From contig NZ_WEGL01000005.1 in NCBI RefSeq assembly GCF_009604455.1, positions 310,001 through 374,000 of the forward strand: a stretch of DNA of 64,000 nt, read 5' to 3'. Below are positions 42,317 to 51,278 of this stretch, in pieces. Numbering within the stretch: the stretch's first letter is position 1; each line of letters opens with the position of its first letter. A program made the position numbers and the translations under genes. The notes beneath the pieces are model-generated. The model had not been told where the DNA came from and did not search any database. It worked only from the letters and a program-made list of their open reading frames with translations. The stretch comes from Streptomyces sp. RB17. GTDB lineage: Bacteria; Actinomycetota; Actinomycetes; Streptomycetales; Streptomycetaceae.

Positions 42317-42324
42317 GTGCGTGT

Positions 42325-42539
42325 TGCTCGCCGCCAGTGAGGCCGCGGGCCGGGTCGCCGACCGCTGTCTGCAGATCTTCGGCGGCCGCGGCTACGACCG
42401 CACCTACCCCGTCGAGCGCATGTACCGCGAGCTGCGCGTCGACCGGATCTGGGAGGGCACCTCCGAGATCCAGCGGCTGATCATCGCGGGCGAGCTGACC
42501 AAGCGCGGTACGGGCGTCCTGGACCTGCCCACCGCCTGA
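42325..42539 (+). pseudogene. C-terminal fragment of an acyl-CoA dehydrogenase
   Basis: ASEAAGRVADRCLQIFGGRG, YDRTYPVERMYRELRVDRIW and EGTSEIQRLIIAGELTKRGT are the conserved end of short/medium-chain acyl-CoA dehydrogenases (QIFGG-x-GY, EGT-x-E-x-Q). Roughly 70 of 380 residues remain; the catalytic glutamate domain is missing. It directly precedes the broken 3-hydroxyacyl-CoA dehydrogenase on the same strand, so they were probably one operon. Confidence 0.82.
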
Positions 42540-42582
42540 CGCATACGCCGCAACGGCCGACACCGATCGAAGGGAAGCTCGA

Positions 42583-43496
42583 ATGACCGGCATCGAACGC
42601 GTCGGAGTCGTCGGCCGCGGCCTGATGGGTGCGGGCATCGCCGAGGTCTGCGCGCGCGCCGGCCTGCCGGTGACCGTGGTGGAACGCGACGCGCAGGCGG
42701 CCCTCTCGGGCGGCCTGCGGATCGCCCGCTCGCTCGACCGGGCCACCGCCCAGGGCCGGCTCACCGAGCAGCGGCGCGAGGCCATCGCCGCCCGGATCGC
42801 CGTGGTCGACCGGATCGAGGCCCTGCACGACCGTGACCTGGTGATCGAGGCCGTGGCGGAGGACGAGCGCCTCAAGGCCGACGTCCTCACCCGCCTCGAC
42901 TCCGTCCTCACCGACGAACGCACGCTCGTCGCGACCAACACCTCCTCCATCCCGGTCGTCCGGCTCGCCTCGGCGACCGGACGGCCCGAGAACGTCGTCG
43001 GGGTGCACTTCTTCAACCCCGTACCGGTCCTGCGCCTGGTCGAACTCGTCCCGTCGCTGCTGACCTCGCCCGACACCGTCGCCCGGGCCGAGAGCTTCGT
43101 GACCGCCACCCTCGGGAAGTCGGGAAGGAGGTCGTCAGGACCCGGGACAAGGCCGGCTTCATCGTCAATGCGCTGCTCGTGCCGTACCTGCTGGAGGCGG
43201 TCCGCACGGTGGAGTCGGGTGGTGCCGGCGCCGAGGACGTCGACCGCGCGATGGTCCTGGGGTGCGCCCACCCGCTCGGCCCGCCGGCGCTGACGGACCT
43301 GATCGGTCTGGACACCGTCCGTGCCATCGCCGAATCGCTGTACGCCGAGTTCCGCGAACCCCGGTACGCGCCGCCTCCGCTGCTGTCGAGAATGGTGGAG
43401 GCCGGTCTGCTCGGGCGGAAGCCCGGAGGAGGCTTCCACACCTACGACGGACAGCCGCAGGATGCTGCCGCGGCACCGGCCGGGCCGCACGGGTGA
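42583..43496 (+). pseudogene. 3-hydroxybutyryl-CoA dehydrogenase gene with an 8-bp duplication frameshift
   Basis: The first 179 codons encode an intact NAD-binding domain (RVGVVGRGLMGAGIAEVCAR, NTSSIPVVRLASATGRPENV, GVHFFNPVPVLRLVELV). After L-G-K at 43119 an exact repeat TCGGGAAG shifts the frame; from 43128 the proper continuation EVVRTRDKAGFIVNALLVPY, GLLGRKPGGGFHTYDG runs to a stop at 43496. Removing one copy gives a normal 301-residue FadB2/PaaH-type protein with no other damage. The lesion looks recent, is a possible slippage site, or is a sequencing or assembly error. Upstream sits the acyl-CoA dehydrogenase remnant; downstream a TetR gene. Confidence 0.88.
43112..43127. repeat. 8-bp tandem duplication causing the frameshift
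   Basis: TCGGGAAG at 43112-43119 and again at 43120-43127. The frame before and after fits perfectly if one copy is deleted. Confidence 0.9.
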
Positions 43497-43551
43497 CACG
43501 GTGAGGGAAGATGGCCCCGGCATACGGCCACCGAACGAGGGGAGCGGCAGC

Positions 43552-44163
43552 GTGTCCACCAAGGTGCGCACAGCAGACACGCGCGAGCGCATCCTGACCG
43601 CGGCGTGCGAAGTGATCGCCGACATCGGCTTCGAAAAGATCCGCATGCGTATGGTCGCTGAGCGGGCAGGGGTGTCGACGGCGCTCCTGCACTACCACTT
43701 CGACACGCGCGAGAAGCTGTTCACCGAGGCGATGACCCATTCCTTCGCCCACACGGCCCTCGATGTCGAGCGCGACGCGCAGACCGCCCCGGCCGCGGTC
43801 GTCCTGGCCCGCATCCTGCGCAGCCTGCTGCCGGCCGATCCCGAACTGCAGCAGGACTGGCGGCTGTGGCAGGAGCTGTGGGCCCGGTCTCTGCGCGAAG
43901 AGACGACCCGGGCCTTCGCCGTGGACCTGTACGCGCAGCTGCACGCCTGGGTGGCCGACGCGGTGCGGCGTGGCATCGCATCGGGCGAGTTCACGCCGGT
44001 CGATGTGGACGACCTGAGCACGCTGATCCTGTCACTGAGCGACGGCTACGGCATCCGGTTGATGCTCCGCGACCCGACGGTCACCCTGGACAAGGCCCTC
44101 ACGGCCATCTGGCGCCAGGTCTCCACCGCACTGGGCCTGCCGGACGAGCTGCCGGTGGAGTGA
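43552..44163 (+). CDS. TetR-family transcriptional regulator
   Basis: 203 residues from the GTG at 43552 (GGGGAG upstream). HTH region: TRERILTAACEVIADIGFEK, RMVAERAGVSTALLHYHFDT. The C-terminal domain (RDAQTAPAAVVLARILRSLL and LWQELWARSLREETTRAFAV) resembles TetR_C_6/BetI-like regulators. It follows the broken 3-hydroxyacyl-CoA dehydrogenase by 55 bp on the same strand, and may regulate a fatty-acid or amine catabolic operon now in ruins. Earlier in-frame starts overlap the dehydrogenase and were rejected. Confidence 0.88.
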   Translation: MSTKVRTADTRERILTAACEVIADIGFEKIRMRMVAERAGVSTALLHYHFDTREKLFTEAMTHSFAHTALDVERDAQTAPAAVVLARILRSLLPADPELQQDWRLWQELWARSLREETTRAFAVDLYAQLHAWVADAVRRGIASGEFTPVDVDDLSTLILSLSDGYGIRLMLRDPTVTLDKALTAIWRQVSTALGLPDELPVE

Positions 44164-44284
44164 ACGTCTGTCGCCGGCGATGCGTCACAGCGCACCGGCG
44201 CATGCCCCCACAAGGGAATGTACTCATCTGAAGCTGAGTACCTGCGCTCTGCTCGGCACAGGCGCGGGACGGCACGCTCGGACC

Positions 44285-44680
44285 ATGCGCGAAAGACTGA
44301 CGAGACCCGTTGCCCACCTGTTGCCGACCCTCGTACTCGCGGGGGTGTCGCTCGCGGCGTGGGCCGCATGGCTGGGCTGGGACCAGCACCGAGACGTGCA
44401 CCCCGATGGCTCGACGACCGGCCCGTACGAGGCGTGGCAGGTGATCGGGCTGGTGCTCACCCTCCTCGTACCGGTGTGCTGGACGGCGTCCCGGCACCAC
44501 CTCGCCGGCACGGTACTGGGCCCCACGGTCGGCCTCACCCTCGCCGCCTATTCCGACTGGTCGGACGACTCCAGCGGACTCTTCGTCATCGGCGTGGGAC
44601 TGGTCATGATCGGCAGTCTTGTCACGACCCTCATCGTCTCCGCCGTTGTCACCTCGATGAGACAGAGACCGCGGAGGTGA
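44285..44680 (+). CDS. Small membrane protein, four predicted spans
   Basis: 131 residues from the ATG at 44285. Hydrophobic segments: HLLPTLVLAGVSLAAWAAWL, AWQVIGLVLTLLVPVCWTAS, LAGTVLGPTVGLTLAAYSDW and SGLFVIGVGLVMIGSLVTTL. A charged loop (GWDQHRDVHPDGSTTGPYEA) lies outside. Not recognised; common style of actinobacterial hypothetical membrane proteins. No partner gene adjacent on the same strand. Confidence 0.7.
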   Translation: MRERLTRPVAHLLPTLVLAGVSLAAWAAWLGWDQHRDVHPDGSTTGPYEAWQVIGLVLTLLVPVCWTASRHHLAGTVLGPTVGLTLAAYSDWSDDSSGLFVIGVGLVMIGSLVTTLIVSAVVTSMRQRPRR

Positions 44681-44732
44681 GGTCCTTCCAGCGGTGGGTG
44701 GCGAAGGGTGAACGGTCATCCATGAGCAGCAT

Positions 44733-44948
44733 CTAGCCGGTGGCGCGGTCCATGACGCGGCGGGCGGCCTCGGCTTCCGCGGCGGGCGGGGACAGCTCGT
44801 CGAGGGTGTCGAGCTCGTCATCGGATTCCAGCTCCCGTTCCCAGGCCGCTGCGAGCTGTTCCTGCTCCTGGCGCGGTTTGGCGCCGACTTCGTCCCGGTG
44901 ACCGGGGTCCAGGGCTGCCAGGAATCGTACGAGCGGATCTGTGGCCAT
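44733..44948 (-). CDS. Small acidic hypothetical protein, 71 aa
   Basis: From an ATG at 44946-44948 with AAGGAG upstream. Sequence begins MATDPLVRFLAALDPGHRDE and is rich in glutamate and alanine (EQEQLAAAWERELESDDELD), likely one or two helices. No recognisable domain. Ribosome-binding site and codon usage support a real gene. Confidence 0.65.
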   Translation of the reverse strand: MATDPLVRFLAALDPGHRDEVGAKPRQEQEQLAAAWERELESDDELDTLDELSPPAAEAEAARRVMDRATG

Positions 44949-45086
44949 GCCGTGCTCCTTGTCGCATGGAGGGGTGCCACCCTTGTCCAGCATCGCTGAA
45001 CCAGCCCGTGTTGTCTGCTCGACATGGTGGGGCGAGGGGAGTGACGCGCTCGCCCCATGCCCGCCCGGCGGTACGCTCCGCGTCCG

Positions 45087-45329
45087 CTACTCGACGGCCG
45101 GGTCCTCCTGGCTGCCCCGCACAGCTTTCTGTACGGCCTGCCCGACCTCGTGCGGGCCGGCCCCGGTGGCCTCGGCGTGCGCGGTGATGGCCGCCTGTAC
45201 GGCGTCGGACGCCTCGCGCCAGCGGCGCAGCTGGGCGTCGTACTCGCCACCGGTGAGGCCCGCGAGTTTCGCGCGCTCCTCCTCGGCGGTGCGTTCCAGC
45301 TTGATCAACTCATCGGGGAGCTCTGCCAC
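45087..45329 (-). CDS. Small helical hypothetical protein, 80 aa
   Basis: MAELPDELIKLERTAEEERA begins a mostly helical, charged protein with EYDAQLRRWREASDAVQAAI and a C-terminal SQEDPAVE. Such short coiled-coil proteins are common and unassigned in Streptomyces. Third-position GC supports coding. It lies between two other minus-strand small genes; it may be co-transcribed with the 71-residue protein downstream. Confidence 0.6.
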   Translation of the reverse strand: MAELPDELIKLERTAEEERAKLAGLTGGEYDAQLRRWREASDAVQAAITAHAEATGAGPHEVGQAVQKAVRGSQEDPAVE

Positions 45330-45475
45330 GGCAACGGATCCTCAACGCCTCGTCCGACGCCTCCATCATCGCGCTCACCGCCCGATCGGGTCGAGCCGCG
45401 GAGGGTCAGCACTCCGGCACTGCGCCGGGCCGGCACCGCGCCGCACCACCCGCCATCGTCCGACTGCTGAGCGGC

Positions 45476-45967
45476 TTACAGCAGGGCGATCTGCCAGGCG
45501 AGGAGCAGTGTGCTGAGCACGGCGGTGACGATGGCGCCGCGGAGTGTGCCGCCGAGGCCGCCGTAGGGGTCCATCGGGCTGTAGGGGTGGTCGGGGGAGA
45601 CGAGGACGGTCATCGAGGAGCCGACGTCGGCGGGGCGGCCGAAGGAGGCGTTGGCGATCTCGGTCTCGTAGCGTTTGCCGTCGATGGAGTAGCGCACGAC
45701 CGGTGTGAGGAAGTACGCGCCCGGCTTCCCGCTCTGCGTGGCGGTGTTGCCGATCACCTCGGCCGACAGTTCGAGGGCCGTCGGCCGAATCTGTCGGAGC
45801 GTCACGTTCCGACGGAGTTCGCGCGCCATGGTGACGAGCGACGCCACGAGTACTCCCGCTGTCACCAGCAACCACACCATGAGGTATCTATAGCGCACCC
45901 GGGACGACCGTTCGAGGCCGGGTGGAGGACCAGGGGCGCGTTCCTCGTCGATGTCGGCGACGCTCAC
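45476..45967 (-). CDS. DUF3592-type membrane protein
   Basis: 163 residues. Hydrophobic segments at YLMVWLLVTAGVLVASLVTM and at the C-terminus (GAIVTAVLSTLLLAWQIALL) frame an extracytoplasmic beta-rich domain with PVVRYSIDGKRYETEIANAS and VLVSPDHPYSPMDPYGG, the pattern of DUF3592. Function unknown. It follows the Gfo/Idh/MocA gene by 18 bp on the same strand, so the two may share a transcript. Confidence 0.75.
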   Translation of the reverse strand: MSVADIDEERAPGPPPGLERSSRVRYRYLMVWLLVTAGVLVASLVTMARELRRNVTLRQIRPTALELSAEVIGNTATQSGKPGAYFLTPVVRYSIDGKRYETEIANASFGRPADVGSSMTVLVSPDHPYSPMDPYGGLGGTLRGAIVTAVLSTLLLAWQIALL

Positions 45968-45985
45968 GACCTCGGCGCCGGACGC

Positions 45986-47140
45986 TCACCCCAGGCTCAC
46001 CCACGTTCCCCGCTCGGCCGAGCGCTCCATCGCATCCAGTGCCACCGCGCTGGCCACGGCATCGCTGAGAGTGGTGCCGACGGCGGTGCCCTCGGTGACG
46101 GAACGCAGGAACCGGTAGGCCTCGATGACCTTCAGGTCGTCGTAGCCCATGCCGGTGGCCGCCCCCGGCTGGAACGCGGCGTATTCGCCGTGGCCGGGGC
46201 CGACGTACACCGTGCTGACCGGCTGGTCCTGGTAGGTCGTGCCCCGGCTGACGGCGAGTTCGCCCATGCGGCGGAAGTCCCAGAAGACGGCGCCCTTGGT
46301 GCCGTGCACCTCGAAGCCGTAGTTGTTCTGCTCGCCGACCGAGACCCGGCAGGCCTCCAGGACGCCGCGGGCGCCGGAGGCGAAGCGCAGCAGGCAGTTG
46401 ACGTAGTCCTCGTTCTCGACCGGGCCGGGTTCGCCGCCGGTGGCGAGCGTGTGGCCGGCGGTGGCGCCGGTCGGCCGGGCGCGTTCGGGGAGGAAGATCG
46501 CGGTGTCGGCGGTGAGCGAGGCGAGGTCGCCGAGCAGGAACCGGGCCAGGTCGACGCCGTGCGAGGCCAGATCGCCGAGCACCCCGCTGCCACCGCGTGT
46601 CCGCTCGTAGCGCCAGGTCAGGGCGCCCTGGGGGTGGGCGGCGTAATCGCTGAAGAGGCGGATGCGGGCGTGCGTGACCGTGCCGATCTCACCGGAGGCG
46701 ATCAGATCGCGGGCGGCCTCGACGGCGGGCGCGTTGCGGTAGTTGAAGCCGACGGTGCCCTGCACGCCGGCCTTGGCGGCCGCGTCGGCGACCGCGCGGG
46801 CGTCGTCGGCGGTGAGCCCGACCGGCTTCTCGATCCAGATGTGCTTGCCGGCCCCGGCCATGGCGACGCCGATCTCGCGGTGCAGGAAGTTCGGGGCGGT
46901 GATGCTGACCGCCTGGATGCGCGGGTCGGCGGCCACCTCCCGCCAGTCGCGGGTCGCGGCGGCGAAGCCGTACAGCCCGGCCGCCTCCTCCGCGCGGCCC
47001 GGCACCTCGTCCGCGACGGCGATCAGTTCCGGCCGCACGGGCAGCTGGGGGAAGTGGTGCGGCAGGCGGGCGTACGCCTGGGTGTGCACCCGTCCCATCC
47101 AGCCGAACCCCACGACGGCGACGCCGAGCGTATTCACCAT
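45986..47140 (-). CDS. Gfo/Idh/MocA-family sugar oxidoreductase
   Basis: 384 residues from the ATG at 47138-47140. NAD-binding motif VAVVGFGWMGRVHTQAYARL at the N-terminus, ITAPNFLHREIG and the catalytic-type EKPVGLTADDARA (family EKP motif), then the alpha/beta C-terminal domain with HGTKGAVFWDFRRMGEL. Substrates in this family are inositols, sugars or amino-sugars. Divergent from a LacI regulator, with one operator-like site 14-25 bp upstream of its ATG and another near the lacI start, so expression should be induced by the substrate. Confidence 0.88.
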   Translation of the reverse strand: MVNTLGVAVVGFGWMGRVHTQAYARLPHHFPQLPVRPELIAVADEVPGRAEEAAGLYGFAAATRDWREVAADPRIQAVSITAPNFLHREIGVAMAGAGKHIWIEKPVGLTADDARAVADAAAKAGVQGTVGFNYRNAPAVEAARDLIASGEIGTVTHARIRLFSDYAAHPQGALTWRYERTRGGSGVLGDLASHGVDLARFLLGDLASLTADTAIFLPERARPTGATAGHTLATGGEPGPVENEDYVNCLLRFASGARGVLEACRVSVGEQNNYGFEVHGTKGAVFWDFRRMGELAVSRGTTYQDQPVSTVYVGPGHGEYAAFQPGAATGMGYDDLKVIEAYRFLRSVTEGTAVGTTLSDAVASAVALDAMERSAERGTWVSLG

Positions 47141-47153
47141 GAGCGCCCTTCTT

Positions 47154-47165
47154 TGGACCGTTCCA
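47154..47165. promoter_or_regulatory. LacI-type operator, left copy
   Basis: TGGACCGTTCCA, a 12-bp CG-centred dyad with two mismatches, extended TTGGACCGTTCCACA. Lies 14 bp upstream of the oxidoreductase ATG. Confidence 0.75.
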
Positions 47166-47235
47166 CAGCTTGGGCGCCCACCATGGATCCTGCTTCTCGC
47201 GGGTGTCAAGGCCCTTTACACGAGGAGACACGTTG

Positions 47236-47247
47236 TGGAACGGTCCA
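47236..47247. promoter_or_regulatory. LacI-type operator, right copy
   Basis: TGGAACGGTCCA, exact reverse complement of the left copy (13 bp match when flanks are included), 82 bp away centre to centre, ending 3 bp before the lacI ATG. Central CG dyads are the hallmark of LacI-family sites. The pair could loop. Confidence 0.75.
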
Positions 47248-47250
47248 GCC

Positions 47251-48258
47251 ATGAGCACTCCGACCATCCGTGACGTGGCCGAACGGGCCGGCGTGTCCAA
47301 GTCGCTGGTCTCGCTCGTGCTGCGCGGCTCGGAGGGTGTCCGGCCGGAGAAGCGCGAGGCCGTCCTCGCGGCGGTCGAAGCGCTCGGCTACCGGCCCAAC
47401 GCGGCCGCGCGCAGCCTGAGCGAGCGGCGCACGCGCACGGTGGGGGTGCTGCTCAACGACATGCGCAACCCCTGGTTCGTGGAACTGCTCGACGGCCTGA
47501 ACGCACGGCTGTACGACAACGGCCTGCACATGCTGCTGGCCGACGGCCACCTCAACCGGCGCCTCGGCGAGGACCTCACCCGGACCTTCACCGAACTCCG
47601 CGTCGACGGCCTGATCGCCGTCGGCACGCTCCAGGACCCCCAGGCCCTGCGCTCCGCCGCCGGCCTGGTCCCCACGGTCGTCGCGAGCACCCGTGAACCG
47701 GTGCTGCCCGGCGTGGACATCGTCGCCAACGACGACGAGCACGGCGCCCGCCTGGCCACCGAGCACCTCATCGGCCTCGGGCACCGGCACATCGCGCACA
47801 TCGCCGGCCGGGGCGCCGTCGGCGACCTGCGCCGGCGCAGCTTCGAGGCCACCATGCGCGAGCACGGCCTCGGCGACACGACGGTCGTGGAGCAGGGCGA
47901 CCTCACCGAGGAGGGCGGCTACCGGGCCACCGTCCGGCTCCTGAGCCGTGCGCCGCGCCCGACCGCCGTCTTCGCCGTCAACGACATGACCTGCGTCGGC
48001 GCGCTGTCCGCCGCCGAGGAGACCGGCCTGCGGGTGCCGCGCGACCTCTCCCTGGTCGGCTACGACAACACCTACCTCTCCCGGCTGCGCCATCTGTGGC
48101 TGACCACCGTGGACAGCGCCGGCCATGAGGTGGGCCGACGTGCCGCGCAACGGCTGCTCGACCGGATCGACGCGCCGGACCGCCCGAGGGAGGTCGATCT
48201 CGCCACGCCCGTCCTCGAAGTGAGAGGCACGACGGCCCCACCGCTCGCGGATGCCTGA
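47251..48258 (+). CDS. LacI-family transcriptional regulator
   Basis: 335 residues from the ATG at 47251. HTH and hinge: TIRDVAERAGVSKSLVSLVL, RGSEGVRPEKREAVLAAVEA and LGYRPNAAARSLSERRT. The effector domain follows (VGVLLNDMRNPWFVELLDGL; VGYDNTYLSRLRHLWLTTVD). It faces away from the Gfo/Idh/MocA gene with mirrored operators in between, implying autoregulation and control of the oxidoreductase by a sugar-like inducer. An earlier in-frame start (47170) would include both the promoter and an operator and is unlikely. Confidence 0.92.
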   Translation: MSTPTIRDVAERAGVSKSLVSLVLRGSEGVRPEKREAVLAAVEALGYRPNAAARSLSERRTRTVGVLLNDMRNPWFVELLDGLNARLYDNGLHMLLADGHLNRRLGEDLTRTFTELRVDGLIAVGTLQDPQALRSAAGLVPTVVASTREPVLPGVDIVANDDEHGARLATEHLIGLGHRHIAHIAGRGAVGDLRRRSFEATMREHGLGDTTVVEQGDLTEEGGYRATVRLLSRAPRPTAVFAVNDMTCVGALSAAEETGLRVPRDLSLVGYDNTYLSRLRHLWLTTVDSAGHEVGRRAAQRLLDRIDAPDRPREVDLATPVLEVRGTTAPPLADA

Positions 48259-48352
48259 CGGCGGTCGAGCGGAGCCGCGCGTCGCCGCCCCGGCGGGGAC
48301 CAGTCGTCGCGGTCGCCTCGTTGTGGCCATCCAGAAACGATAGAAAGGGGAT

Positions 48353-51178
48353 ATGGGTGAAGTTTCGGGTCGATCCGGGCGTGATGTGCCTGATGCGTCC
48401 AGGAGCGCTCGTGGGCCGGACCGGCCCCGCCGGCGGGGGGAGGCCTGGCGGTCGCTGCTGAGCGTGCGCAGCGTCGCCGGACAGGTCTTCCTCCTGCAGC
48501 TGGCGGTCGTGGTGCTGCTCGTCGCCGCCGCCCTGTTGGCCCTGGTGGTGCAGGCTCAACGCGACATCATGGCCGGCGCCCGGACCCGGACGCTGGCCAC
48601 CGCGCAGACCTTCGCCCACTCCCCGGGGATCGTGGCGGCGCTGCGCAGCGCGCACCCGAGCGCTGCGCTGCAGCCGTATGCCGAGGCGGCCCAGAAGGCC
48701 GCGGGCGTCGACGCCATCATCGTGTACGGGCTGAACGGGGTCACCCTCACCCACAGCGACCCGCACCAGATCGGCAAGCGCGTCATCGGGCCCTACTCTC
48801 AGGCGGCGAACGGCAAGCCGTTCACGAGCACCTTCCAGGGGTCCCTGGGGCTCTCCGTGGTCTCGGCGGTCCCCGTCAAGGCTCCTGACGGCTCGGTCAT
48901 CGCCATCGTCTCCGTGCCGGTCACGGTCGAGAAGGTCCAGCACAGGGTGAACCGGCAGCTGCCGGTCCTCTTCGGCGGTGCGGCCATCGCCCTCGTCGTC
49001 GCCGCGAGCGGGTCGGCCCTGGTGAGCCGACGGCTGCGGCGGCAGACCCATGGCCTGGGTCCGGTGGAGATGACCCGGATGTACGAGCACCACGACGCGG
49101 TCCTGCACGCCGTGCGGGAAGGGGTGCTGATCGTCGGCGGTGACGGCCGGCTGCTGCTGGCCAACGACGAGGCACGGCGGCTGCTGGACCTGCCGGCGGA
49201 CGCGGAGGGGCGGCACGTCACCGGTCTGGGGCTGGAGGAGGACCTCGCCGGGCTGCTGGCCTCCGACCGCCCCGCCACCGACCAGGTGTACCGGGCGGGC
49301 GACCGGCTGCTCGCGGTCAACAAGCGGCTCACCGCCCCCCACGGATCGGTCGGCAGCGTGGTGACGCTCCGGGACACCACCGAGCTGCAGGCCCTCGCCG
49401 GCCGGGCGGAGGTGGCGCGCGAACGGCTGAAGTCGCTCTACGACGCCGGGCTGCGCATCGGCACCACGCTCGATGTGAAACGGACGGCCGAGGAACTGGC
49501 CGAGGTGGCGGTGCCCCGGTTCGCCGACATCGCCACCGTCGAACTGCTGGACCCGGTCCTGCGCGGCGAGGAGTCCTCCGGAAGGACCGCCCCGCTCACC
49601 GAGTTGCGCTGCAGCGCCGTGGCCGGCCCGGACACGGGCCACATCCTCCACCGCGCCGGCGAGCTGATGCGGTTCGTCCCGGACCACCCCGTCTCCACGG
49701 CGATGGCCGAGGGCCGACCGGTCCTGGTCGGGGACCTGAGCGCCTCCGAGAGCTGGCTGGCCTATCACCCGGAACGTGCCCGGCGGATCCTCGACCACGG
49801 CATCCACTCGATGCTCGTGGTTCCGTTGCGGGCCCGCGGCGTGGCGCTGGGCGTGGTGGACTTCTGGCGCGCCGAGGGGTCCCCGCCGTTCGAGGACGAC
49901 GACGTGTCCTTCGCCGAGGAGCTGGCCGCCCGGGCGGCGCTGTGCATCGACAACGCCCGCCGCTACACCCGCGAACACGCCATGGCCGTCACCCTGCAGC
50001 ACAGCCTGCTGCCACGCGGGCTGCCCGAACAGTCCGCCCTCGAGGTGGCCTACCGCTACCTGCCGGCCCAGGCCGGGGTGGGCGGGGACTGGTTCGACGT
50101 CATCCCGCTGTCCGGCACCCGGGTGGCGCTGGTCGTGGGCGATGTCGTCGGCCACGGCCTGCATGCCGCGGCGACCATGGGCCGGCTGCGCACCGCCGTG
50201 CACAACTTCGCCAGCCTGGACCTGCCCGTGGAGGAACTGCTGGTCCGGCTGGACGAACTGGTGGCCCAGATCGACGCCGAGGAGGTCGCCGACGCGGAGG
50301 ACGGAGAGGGCGCGATCACCGGTGCGACCTGCCAGTACGCCGTCTACGACCCCACCTCCGGGCGGCTGGCCCTCGCCACCGCCGGCCATCCGGGCCCGGC
50401 GGTGGTCCGGCCCGACGGGACCATCGACTTCCCCCAGCTGCCCGTCTCCCCACCCCTGGGCCTCGGCGCCGGCCTGCCCGTCGAGACCGCCGAACTCACC
50501 GTGCCCGAGGGCTCCCGGCTGGTGCTCTTCACCGACGGACTGATCGAGGACCGCACCCGGGACCTGGACGCCGGTCTGGAGGCGCTGCGCGAGGCTCTGT
50601 CAGGACCCGAGCGCACACCGGAGGCCACGTGCGCCGCGGTGATGGAGGCCATGCTGTCCGACCGGCCCAGGGATGACATCGCCCTCCTGGTGGCCCGCAC
50701 GTGCCGACTCGGACCCGCGCAGGTCGCCGCGTGGGACGTGCCCCGCGACCCGGCGGCGGTGGCCCCGGTACGCAGCGCCTGCGCCCGCCGGCTGACGGAG
50801 TGGGGCCTGGAGCACGTCGTCTTCACCGCCGAACTCATCCTCAGCGAGCTGATCACCAACGCCATCCGCTACGGCGCCGAGCCCATCGCCGTCCGGCTGC
50901 TCCGCACGATGCCGGTCGGCGGCCCCGCCGCGGGCTCCCTGATCTTCGAGGTCTCCGACGGCAGCAGCACCTCGCCCCGGCTGCGCCGGGCGAAAGCCAC
51001 CGACGAAGGCGGCCGCGGCCTCTTCCTGGTCGCCCAGTTCGCCGAACGCTGGGGGACCCGCTACACGCACACCGGCAAAGTGATCTGGGCCGAACAGTCC
51101 CTCCGCGGCGGCGGCACGCCGGAGATGGAAGGACTCGGCGACATCCTGCTCGACCAGTGGGACGACACGGCGCTGTGA
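48353..51178 (+). CDS. Membrane SpoIIE-type phosphatase with CitA-like extracellular sensor, PAS, GAF and ATPase domains
   Basis: 941 residues. Two membrane spans (about 43-66 and 204-226) bracket an extracytoplasmic PDC/CitA-DcuS-type sensor with DAIIVYGLNGVTLTHSDPHQ, IGKRVIGPYSQAANGKPF and SVVSAVPVKAPDGSVIAIVS. Cytoplasmic domains: PAS (about 245-345, VLIVGGDGRLLLANDEARRL), GAF (about 360-515), SpoIIE/PP2C (about 535-760; VGGDWFDVIPL, GDVVGHGLHAAA, LFTDGLIEDRT, RDDIALL), HATPase_c (about 780-915; SELITNAIRYG, TDEGGRGLFLVAQF). The sensor type normally binds citrate, malate or similar anions in histidine kinases. A solute-binding lipoprotein gene follows at 229 bp. Confidence 0.92.
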   Translation: MGEVSGRSGRDVPDASRSARGPDRPRRRGEAWRSLLSVRSVAGQVFLLQLAVVVLLVAAALLALVVQAQRDIMAGARTRTLATAQTFAHSPGIVAALRSAHPSAALQPYAEAAQKAAGVDAIIVYGLNGVTLTHSDPHQIGKRVIGPYSQAANGKPFTSTFQGSLGLSVVSAVPVKAPDGSVIAIVSVPVTVEKVQHRVNRQLPVLFGGAAIALVVAASGSALVSRRLRRQTHGLGPVEMTRMYEHHDAVLHAVREGVLIVGGDGRLLLANDEARRLLDLPADAEGRHVTGLGLEEDLAGLLASDRPATDQVYRAGDRLLAVNKRLTAPHGSVGSVVTLRDTTELQALAGRAEVARERLKSLYDAGLRIGTTLDVKRTAEELAEVAVPRFADIATVELLDPVLRGEESSGRTAPLTELRCSAVAGPDTGHILHRAGELMRFVPDHPVSTAMAEGRPVLVGDLSASESWLAYHPERARRILDHGIHSMLVVPLRARGVALGVVDFWRAEGSPPFEDDDVSFAEELAARAALCIDNARRYTREHAMAVTLQHSLLPRGLPEQSALEVAYRYLPAQAGVGGDWFDVIPLSGTRVALVVGDVVGHGLHAAATMGRLRTAVHNFASLDLPVEELLVRLDELVAQIDAEEVADAEDGEGAITGATCQYAVYDPTSGRLALATAGHPGPAVVRPDGTIDFPQLPVSPPLGLGAGLPVETAELTVPEGSRLVLFTDGLIEDRTRDLDAGLEALREALSGPERTPEATCAAVMEAMLSDRPRDDIALLVARTCRLGPAQVAAWDVPRDPAAVAPVRSACARRLTEWGLEHVVFTAELILSELITNAIRYGAEPIAVRLLRTMPVGGPAAGSLIFEVSDGSSTSPRLRRAKATDEGGRGLFLVAQFAERWGTRYTHTGKVIWAEQSLRGGGTPEMEGLGDILLDQWDDTAL

Positions 51179-51278
51179 GACGGACACGCCCGGGTGAGGG
51201 AGGAGACAGGCCCAAGGAGTGGGCAGAGCGCGTTCTGCGGGAAACACACTGATGGCAGGCTCCCGGGCGGGAATCCAC

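Noticed and set aside
47978..50389. 803-codon minus-strand frame opposite the membrane phosphatase
   Set aside because: Same shadow pattern; no domain, start signal or ribosome-binding site.
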